Shown here: positions 49,720 to 64,000 of the stretch, piece after piece
Layout of the letters: every line of letters begins with the position of its first letter
Numbering within the stretch: position 1 is the stretch's first letter
NCBI GenBank assembly: GCA_000499405.2
Contig: HG738137.1
Span: forward strand, 27,711,756 to 27,775,755
Direction of reading: 5' to 3'
DNA: 64,000 bases
Source: Onchocerca volvulus
Lineage: Eukaryota > Nematoda > Chromadorea > Rhabditida > Onchocercidae
Position numbers and translations under genes: made by a program
Notes under the pieces: generated by a model
What the model saw: only the letters and a program-made list of their open reading frames with translations
Told to the model about the DNA's origin: nothing
The model's database searches: none

Positions 49720-51990
49720 AAAAAACAATGAACATTAACATTTTTATTTTTATAAAAGATAAAGAAAAAGTTCATTCAAGTCAAAGTAGAAAAGAAAAAG
49801 GAAAATTGACATTATTTCCTCGCTGTAAAAACTTGTAATGAAATTAGTCTTAAAAAAAAAAATCTCTTTTTTCTCGCTGTATTCGAAAATTTATAATAAA
49901 ATTTACATTCTACGCTAAACAAATTTGATTTCAATGAGTGAAGATGATTTTACAGCAGATAATCTTTCTAACATTTTATCAAATAATCGCTTAATCTCCG
50001 GAAAAATAAGTATTATTTTATTTCAGATATTTGCAATTACAATTTTAAGGTTACGACAGTGACATGAACAAAATGGCATATTTTTTTCGAGCATAAATAT
50101 TGTTGAACGATTTACAATTTTTAATGAAATAATTGCATTTTACCACTTTTACATCAGGCAACCAATTCGATAATATTAATAGCATTTAAAATAAAGTTTT
50201 TTTTTTTTTTCAAAAATAAAAAGAAATAAAATTGAAAAGAGTTGGAAAGGAAAATAATTTTGCGAAGAAACAGAAATATCAGCAAACTGCAAATGAAACA
50301 TTATCGCTGCTTTGACAGAAAAAAGGAGGTTGACTTCTAGGGTTATACAGGGAACATTATCGATGCTTTAAAGGAAAAACAGGCAGATTGAATGTTAGAA
50401 TTATCATTCTTTGATCTTGATAAAGGAACAACAACAAGATGATTCCAGAAGAACGTTATATTATATGTTGCACTTTCTTAATAATAAGAGAATAATTTTA
50501 GATAGGTGGAAAAGTAGAAGAGGGGGAGAAAGAGAAAGGGAAAAAGAGAATCTACAAACTTGATAGGGGACGATAATATTGACCTTTTATTCGGCATCAC
50601 TCACAGGACAGACGATTGATTCATTAAGCCATGAGTAGTAAAAAGAGCGGACTATTAATAGTGATAATGGAAATTAGTTTTAGAAATCTTTTCAAAATAT
50701 AAAATTATCAGGAAATCAATAATCAATATTTATATCACACGAAACATTACGTTCATATATGGTTGAATGATTCCGAATAGTCTGCCGAAATATAATTCGA
50801 TTAGAAATTAATTAAATATTGAAACTGAAAATGTTCTCTGGCAAATGAAAATGAAGTAGATTTTGGATAATAAAATCAGTTTTTGATTTTGATTTTTAAT
50901 ATCTGTAAACGTTATATATTGATAGTGTTCCCTATTATTTAATGAAAATGATATAAAATTTCAACTTGCATTATTGCGCATTTGAAAGAACTGACTTTCT
51001 GTCGTGAGATGATAAAGCCAAAATCGCAACAAATGTATGAATAACCTTTCAAAATATATGAATAACTTATAATGAATAATATATAACAAATAATAGTATA
51101 TGAATAACCAACAAATATATGAAATTTGCAAATAAATAACTATGAATGGAGCATATTTCGAATTATTTGTATCTAATTTTAATACAATTTTTAATTTCAT
51201 TTGTAATTTCAAAATCATTTAAAATACTTAACATCGATTTAATCGAAAAGAAATGAATTCGCCAGAGAAATAAAAAAGATATTCAATGGTTTATTCCATT
51301 TTTTGAAATAGTTCCTCGAATGTATCTTTTATTAATTTAATGACCAATTTTTTCCCTCAATTCAGTGCTATAATTTTACATTCTAAATAAAATGATTTTC
51401 AATTTATGGAATTGCACGTTTCCTCATTTGCTTGTTTGTAATAGTTTCGAAGATAAAATTTCTGTCAAATAGTTCCAATATGACAAAAAAAAAGATTTAA
51501 CTGATATAAGCAATTCTCGACGTAATTTAGTGATTTCATTGACGCATTCTTTCTTATCAGTAATTCCAGTCAGAAATCGCGTAAAAATATGAAAACAGTT
51601 TTCATCGTCCTTTCACATCATTTTCGGTCACTAAAAGACAGAAATTTCGAGAAAGATACACAGGACGTAAGTGATCAATCGATAAAAATCAATCAATCCA
51701 TTGATCGATGCAAATTTAAAGTCAAAATTCTGTATTGTTTCTCTGTCATGATATATTCTTGAACAACAAGAGCAAACAAACTAGAATGGATACTTTTATT
51801 CTTTCTGATAATGTTCATTTTCTTGTCACATACCGTTCAATAAACGTGATAATCTATGATCCTTGTCATTACTATACGATGACAATCCATGATCTTTATC
51901 ATTACTATTACTCTTATTCTTTTCTTGACAAGATGAATGACAACACGACAAATATTTGCTGTATATTATCTAGTAATTATATTGATTATT
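49720..51990. other. Intergenic region
   Basis: No gene seen. A-rich and T-rich runs, a GA-rich tract at about 50517-50550, and repeated TATGAATAAC elements at 51045-51120. Open frames here are short and AT-biased. Confidence 0.5.
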
Positions 51991-52009
51991 CGTGGAAAAT
52001 TGATGTGTG

Positions 52010-52470
52010 TTTTTGCGTCTATACACGTATTTGCACGTATACACGTGCAAATTTGATTGACGGAATAGTGATTATTCTTCGTTTATGTTACAAGGAATTC
52101 TGTGTATATTCCTATTTGCATGTATGTCTACATATGTATCTACGTATGCATGTATATGTGTATCTGCGTGTACCTATATTTGCATACCTGCGTGTGCGTG
52201 TATAAGCATATATGTCTTAATGCGTGTGTATGTACATGCTAATTGCGTGTATGTATGTATGCGTACTTACGTGTGCGTGTATATGTACATGTATATATAT
52301 AAGTACATGCGTAAATGTGTAAACGTGTACATGCTTAATGCGTGTACGTGTATATGCATGTCTGTATGTATGCGTATAGGCGTATATGCGTGCGCGTGTA
52401 TATATACACATACGTGTATCTATACGTACACACCTATGCGTATACATACGTACGTGAGCTCCTATGCGTC
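52010..52470. repeat. Alternating purine/pyrimidine minisatellite-like tract
   Basis: About 460 bp of irregular units built from TACGTG, GTATATG, TGCATG, CGTGTA and ACATGC. It opens with TATACACGTATTTGCACG and its near complement, so short hairpins are possible. Open frames on both strands (144 and 162 codons, Cys/Tyr/Ile/Val-rich or His/Thr-rich) are consequences of the repeat. Confidence 0.75.
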
Positions 52471-52839
52471 TTGCGTGTGTGTGAATCAACTGCAAACGTC
52501 TTTTATCTCCGAAAAATAGAGTGCTGCAATAGTCTGAAATATCCAATGACGTAAGACGATGGATTTTTGATGAATTGTAAAAAAAATGAGGATGAGAGGT
52601 TGTATTTTTATGTTCATTTGTGATAGTATTGGTAGTTTGTGTTACGTGTCTTTTACGTGTTGTCTCACGTGTCATTTTTTGTTTTGATAGCATTGTATTA
52701 GTCACCTTTTGAGCATAGGTCGAAAAACGATTTTCTTTTTTTTAGAATGTAAATGTGACGAAATAATCAATAATCTTTGGTAAGCTTCTGACCTTTACGA
52801 TATAGTTAACAAATTGTAAATTGTGCGAGAATCGTAATA

Positions 52840-53275
52840 TGAGCGGGACATTCAATCTTTTGCTCTGATCGATATTCGATGAGCAGAGCATTGAATCCTT
52901 TGTTCTGTTAGATTCGATCAGGATTCAATCTTTTATTCTTGTCAGGAATTCGGCGAGCCATGCGGTTTAATTCAACTCCAATTCTTTATCAAACCCTATC
53001 AGTTTCCATTTCCAAATCAAACTCCCTAGTAAACTTCCCAACTCTCCATAAATTGAAGAGTTTCAAACTACTGATTGTATTTTCGATATTCGTCGATAAA
53101 TTGTATTGTGACTCTAGTTTCGACGATAAATTACGATAAATTAGTTGCGATGATATTGATTACGACGATAATTCACGTCATAATAACCCTTTATCATAGA
53201 ACAACTACACCTACTCCGAGAAGTTTTCAGTTCCTAAGAACCTTTTACAAATTTACTTTCACGACAGCATGTGAA
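52840..53275 (+). repeat. Dispersed repeat family B, copy 2, with short tandem units at its left end
   Basis: Left end holds three imperfect units of about 35-45 bp starting ATTCAATCTTTTG, ATTGAATCCTTTG and ATTCAATCTTTTA, the first and third ending in a CGATGAGC/CGGCGAGC motif. The rest is similar to 44645-45000. It ends about 200 bp before the rab-6 start codon. Confidence 0.6.
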
Positions 53276-53469
53276 TGTGTGTTGAAGGATTAAATCTCTA
53301 AATTTAAATTTAGAATACTGGCATGCTAATTTGTCGGAAATTTATCAAATTTTAAATGAAATCAGGTAAATCGCAATAACCTTTCGCAAGAACGTCCTAT
53401 TTTTGCTGCTAAAAGCATCAAATAATTGCTTCCACTTAAAAAATTAACTAGATATTATTATTTCAGAAT

Positions 53470-59844
<6,375 letters not shown>

Positions 59845-61296
59845 TGCTTGTTTGGTCATCAGTTGGATTTATCTCGAATTTATTTCCTCGCACTGCTAAG
59901 ATGTTATTTAGAAAAATAATTTTGAAATTTCTGATTATTTTCCATATTTTCTATCTCGCTTGAATGGATTAAGAATTGATGCGTAATAACAATTTATAGA
60001 TTTAAAAAATCTCATATTATATTCCATAGCATTTAATGTTTGAAATGAATACAACACTTAAATTCCATAATTGAATGATTAGAAAGAATTAGAAATATCG
60101 ATTTCACGTGAAGAATAACTGGTTTAATATCAGTTAAATGTTCATCTAAAGAATATATATATATAGCAAATAAAAGTCATATTCCTAATATAATTTGAGT
60201 TTTCATTCGTTTAATTATGGCATTTTTCAAATAACATTTCGAGGAGGGGAAAATGTTACTTCATCGTTCCCTATTTTCCCAATAATCCATATCCTGGCTT
60301 CATCATTTTCTTTTAATTCCTTTTATATTACGTGTATTCAATAACCAGCTATTTTTTGTGCTTTAAAGTTATGCATGCTTATTCGCTTATTATCTTTGTC
60401 TCATATTTTTTCTTTTCTTTTTTCTTTCTGGACGACAATTAAAGTTTATATTTGCACATACACGCACATTCTACAATTTAATTATAACTTTTTCATAATT
60501 CCTGAATTATTGAAATTATATCGAAGTCATTATTCCCTGATATTATCCAATTTCCTCCGTCCTTTTGAAATAATTACTTTTTCGATCCAATATAAAAAAA
60601 AAAATATTCGCCTGACATAAGAGCATTTTCAAAAAAGTTTTAAATGAGAAATTATGAAGTAAAAAATAGCCTAGAATTTGTATTAAAAGGAGCATATTAT
60701 TATTATCTATTAGTATTTCCGGGAAATGAAAAATAGGAAAAAATCCATCCAGTCAAGGAATATCATGGAAAAAACTTTCATAGAAATCCTCACTTAAAAA
60801 AAAGTAAAACTATAAAGTGCAATAAATTTAAAGAATCATTCAATCAAAAAGCCACATTAAAACATTATAAAAGAAAGGATTAGAGAAAATAATGGATGGC
60901 TTTAATATTTAATGTTACGATTTTTTATTTTCATTTTCCGAAGAAATAAATTCTGTGCGATACCATATGATACAGTTTCATCTATAAATCTGAGGAAAAA
61001 ATCTGACAAAAGTTTGCAAAATAACTCTTGGGAAAACATTTGATAATAATTGAGTTCAAATAAATTATGCAAAACACTGAGATACAAAAATGTTCCTTCT
61101 ATTTTTTTTTACTCAAAAAATGAAAAATATAATGAGAATTTTGTCAAAAATAATAGAACTAGTGTCTTGCAGAGATTATTTTCACATATTGACAGGAAAA
61201 AGAAAAGAGAAAAATTCATACCTAATCATTAAGAATTGTGTAACAAAGAAATGCAATTTGCCTGTTAACATGATCATATATTTGACGTAATACAAT
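59845..61296. other. Convergent intergenic region between rab-6 and ubc-13
   Basis: Contains AATAAA at about 60169, a plausible rab-6 polyadenylation signal. Otherwise AT-rich sequence without a supported gene; the 60-81 codon frames are hydrophobic or Lys-rich and lack splice context. Confidence 0.5.
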
Positions 61297-61755
61297 TCAA
61301 TCACCAGTAGCGTAAATACGTGTCCATTCTTGTGCTGTACGTATCGCATCACTTTCATTATTCTTCCATTGTTCCGCAACATCGGTCGCTAACGGGTCAT
61401 CTGGATTTGGTGCTGAGAGTAATGCTTGAATTGAGAGTAAAACGGTACGTATTTGAAGTGCCGGTGACCATTTATCCTTTAGAATATCCAAACATATTCG
61501 TCCCAATTTGTCAATATTTGGATGATAAATTTTCGTCATAAATCGAACTTTTGGTGCAGCCATCGGATATTCTTCAGGTAAAAAAAGTTCCAACTTAAAG
61601 ACACCACCAGCAAATGGACTACCTTCGGGACCAGCAATGATAACATGAAAATAACGCGCATTACTATCATCGGGTACTGCTGAAATTCCCGGTACTGGAT
61701 CATTCATCAGACGTTGCGTTTCCTTCGTAATACGTCTTGGCAGAGCACTCGCCAT
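61297..61755 (-). CDS. ubc-13: Ubiquitin-conjugating enzyme E2 N (Ubc13), intronless, 152 aa
   Basis: A single open exon from ATG to TGA. Ubc13 with a Uev/Mms2 partner builds K63-linked ubiquitin chains in DNA-damage tolerance, NF-kB-type signalling and endocytosis. The fold is complete: [20 protein letters not shown] at the N-terminus, [20 protein letters not shown], the HPN motif (78-80), the catalytic cysteine in [16 protein letters not shown] (Cys88), [18 protein letters not shown], and the C-terminal helix. Length equals the family norm. A TCTTACAG acceptor lies 22 bases upstream of the ATG, a probable trans-splice site or 5'-UTR intron end. Every other well-defined gene in the window has introns, so the lack of any is notable. 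Confidence 0.98.
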   Translation of the reverse strand: MASALPRRITKETQRLMNDPVPGISAVPDDSNARYFHVIIAGPEGSPFAGGVFKLELFLPEEYPMAAPKVRFMTKIYHPNIDKLGRICLDILKDKWSPALQIRTVLLSIQALLSAPNPDDPLATDVAEQWKNNESDAIRTAQEWTRIYATGD

Positions 61756-61759
61756 TCTT

Positions 61760-64000
61760 GCAATCCTAATTTTTAACCTGTAAGAAAAAAAGAGAAAATC
61801 ATTTCATTATATTTTGTATTTTGATGAAATGAAAACTATTTCGAGATTTTGTCTAACTTGGAATGTTTGTATGACTTTTTAATTTTTTAATAAATTAGGA
61901 ATATTTGCTATACAATACGTAGTACAAACAGCTTAACAACTTATAAATATCGTTCATTGGACATGAACTTCTATGAGTTACATAAGCAATTTACAGGTAA
62001 TTATAGGATAAAACTTTACAAACTTTTGAATAAAACGAATTTTTGGCTAATAAGAAAAAATTTACCTATAAAAACAAGAAAGTTATTTAGTCCAGAAATA
62101 CTACATCCTGTATGGAACGAAGGACCATTTACTATCAATAAAAAAAAAGTCTGAATTATTCTCACGCAAACAAGTAGTAACAAAAAAAAAAACATACGGG
62201 TTTAATATTTACTATAAAGATGATATACTTTTTAATTAGTCAATTCCATTGCAATACAGCATTATTAATAACTTTATTTCATATATTATTAAAAAATGAA
62301 AACCAAACAATTATTACAAACTACAGGAATATGCAAATCAATAATGGAAAGTTTTAAAATTACAAGAAAATAATTTTCATTGATGCAAAACTTCAACTTC
62401 GTAAACGATTTAACCAATATAGTTGATATTTTTCCAATCACTTACTCATTTTTCAATATCTTTACAATCTTGCAAAAATAAGATTCATTATCTTTCCAAA
62501 AAAATATGATGGATCTTTGCGCTAATCAACAATATTCGTAATACAAAACAGGTAGGGCAAATATAGCAAAAATATTAGAAAAACGTGAAAATCAAAAAAC
62601 AGAAATAAAGTTCAGCAAATTACCAACAATCAAGTGATGATAATGAATACGTTTTTTTTTTTTTTTTTTTTTTTCCACACCAAAAAAAATACTTTTTTTT
62701 TTTTTTTTTTTTTTTTTTTCTACAAATTACATTGATAAATCAGCAATATTACAAATTTATATTGTACAATTTGATGTTCATTGCTTCCACCACGAAATCG
62801 AAAAGAAAATTTCATATTCAATATATATAATGTGTAAAATTAATTTTACATTTTAATATTTAAAAAATGTGAAAGATTTAAATTATTTGAAAAAAACCAT
62901 AAAAAAATTAAAATCGAACACTAAAATATGAAGAAAATAAGCATGCATTGTTTGCTTATTCATTTACTCGTCCTTTCTGAAACTCAGTGGAGATTTTGGA
63001 AGATACCAGAATTATATAAAATAAATTTAATAAATCACCAGATATTCCAGACAGAAATGATGAGGTACGTTCTTGAAGGCGAGCATTAAAAAGCAGTTGA
63101 AAATGAATAATAAAGACATCATCTATAAGGACATGAAATTGTATTAACTTGAATCGAAAAAAATTTCGGATTTTAATCAAATTATTGACAAAACTTACGA
63201 TTTGCAAAGAAATATATAAATAACAATTACAGATAAAATAAAACAAACATAGCTGCTAACATAAAGATAAATTAAATATTTGTATGTTTTAAAATGAAAA
63301 CTGTAACAAATAATAAAAAAATGCAATCTCTGGGATAATCATATTTACTCACTGAAGATTTAAAATACATCAAAAACAGTTGAATTTATTGAATAATGCA
63401 AGAGATCACTGAAAAAATGTTGAACACTTTATTTTCAAATTACTGGTAAAGTTAAGCCCTGAGAAAGTGTAAAAAGTACCAATCTAAAGAATTTTCCATT
63501 TTAATTCACATCTCAGTGTAAAATTTATCCAAAATTTTAAATGCCACATTCGACATTCATATCTTTATGAAAAGACGAATGCCGAATTTTTTTAAAGATA
63601 AAATTATATCTTCTAAAAGATTCTTATAAGATCACAGAGAAATGTCATGAAGGAAATTTTTTCGATTTATATTTTTTTGAAAGAATCACAAACTACAAGA
63701 TTGCAATTTCCCCATCACTACTTCTTAAACGGAGTCATGTATTTCAGAAATACAGAATAACATAAGAGGAAAAAGTAAAATTACATTTTTTAATTTACGA
63801 TAAAACAAACAAATAATTTCAAAGGAAAAAGTAGACGACAAAAATAAGTAAGTAGACAACGAGCACAATTGAGCCTATATGTGCCATTTCTAGTTGAGAC
63901 AAAATATTTGGCAACAATCAATTGATACATGACAAAATAAATTTCACATTTGACAAAATAAATTTCATTAAAATCTGAAAATCAATATATAAGGGAAAAT
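61760..64000. other. Right-edge region without a resolved gene
   Basis: A 65-codon plus frame at 61957-62154 and a 96-codon minus frame at 62956-63246 (ending SSKISTEFQKGRVNE) are open but lack recognisable similarity; the latter could be a 3' exon of a gene beyond the edge. Poly-T tracts of about 22 bases at 62651-62674 and 62694-62720. Confidence 0.4.
62651..62720. repeat. Paired poly-T tracts
   Basis: Two long T runs separated by about 20 bases of CCACACC plus A-rich sequence. Assembly may be unreliable at such runs. Confidence 0.85.

Noticed and set aside
52085..52705. Long Cys/Tyr-rich and His/Thr-rich frames on both strands
   Set aside because: Explained by the alternating TACGTG/TATATG repeat, which leaves several frames open at once.
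61957..62154. 65-codon plus frame divergent from ubc-13
   Set aside because: Lys/Leu/Asn-rich as expected from base composition; no family or splice sites recognised.

Overview
The window is AT-rich nuclear DNA from a nematode, most likely a filarial/spirurid relative. The reasons are many short introns with GT-AG (twice GC-AG) borders, poly-pyrimidine/AG acceptors placed within a few bases of several start codons as expected for spliced-leader trans-splicing, a DB-module secreted protein (a nematode family), and an 18-nt perfect match to the nematode SL1 leader. No prokaryotic, viral or organellar gene was seen. All gene models were built by eye from splice sites and reading-frame phase; where every junction agrees in phase I give high confidence.

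Layout. 0.36-4.6 kb: 5' exons of a small heat-shock-like gene (minus) running off the left edge. 4.6-14 kb: long gene-poor AT-rich stretch. 14.1-18.2 kb: ten-exon DP transcription factor (E2F partner, dpl-1 like; minus). 20.4-20.9 kb: repeat family A copy 1 with an array of AAACATGTTT palindromes and an SL1-like segment. 21.0-24.2 kb: F-box/leucine-rich protein (plus). 24.7-26.5 kb: 3' exons of an unrecognised gene (minus). 28.4-32.2 kb: a small Cys-rich secreted protein followed by a DB-module secreted protein (plus). 33.7-37.3 kb: lifeguard/TMBIM BAX-inhibitor-like seven-TM protein (minus). 38.0-38.5 kb: family A copy 2. 39.4-40.45 kb: scattered exons of a possible small gene (minus). 40.9-43.1 kb: unrecognised small membrane protein (minus). 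44.6-45.0 kb: repeat family B. 45.6-46.7 kb: tail-anchored cytochrome b5 (minus). 47.5-48.0 kb: family A copy 3. 48.4-49.7 kb: decayed Helitron (minus). 52.0-52.5 kb: alternating purine/pyrimidine satellite. 52.8-53.3 kb: family B copy 2. 53.5-59.8 kb: rab-6 (plus), with an antisense gene nested in intron 3 and two mutually exclusive last exons. 61.3-61.76 kb: intronless ubc-13/UBE2N (minus).

The genes do not form one pathway. They are a normal mix of housekeeping functions (transcription, ubiquitin, vesicle traffic, ER membrane) and nematode secreted proteins. The most notable points are the duplicated 71-nt terminal exons of rab-6, which give two C-terminal tails both ending in CWC; the promoter-proximal repeat family carrying arrays of palindromes that match forkhead and p53-type half-sites; the SL1-like 18-mer next to it; the collapsed Helitron; and the nested lysine-rich gene.
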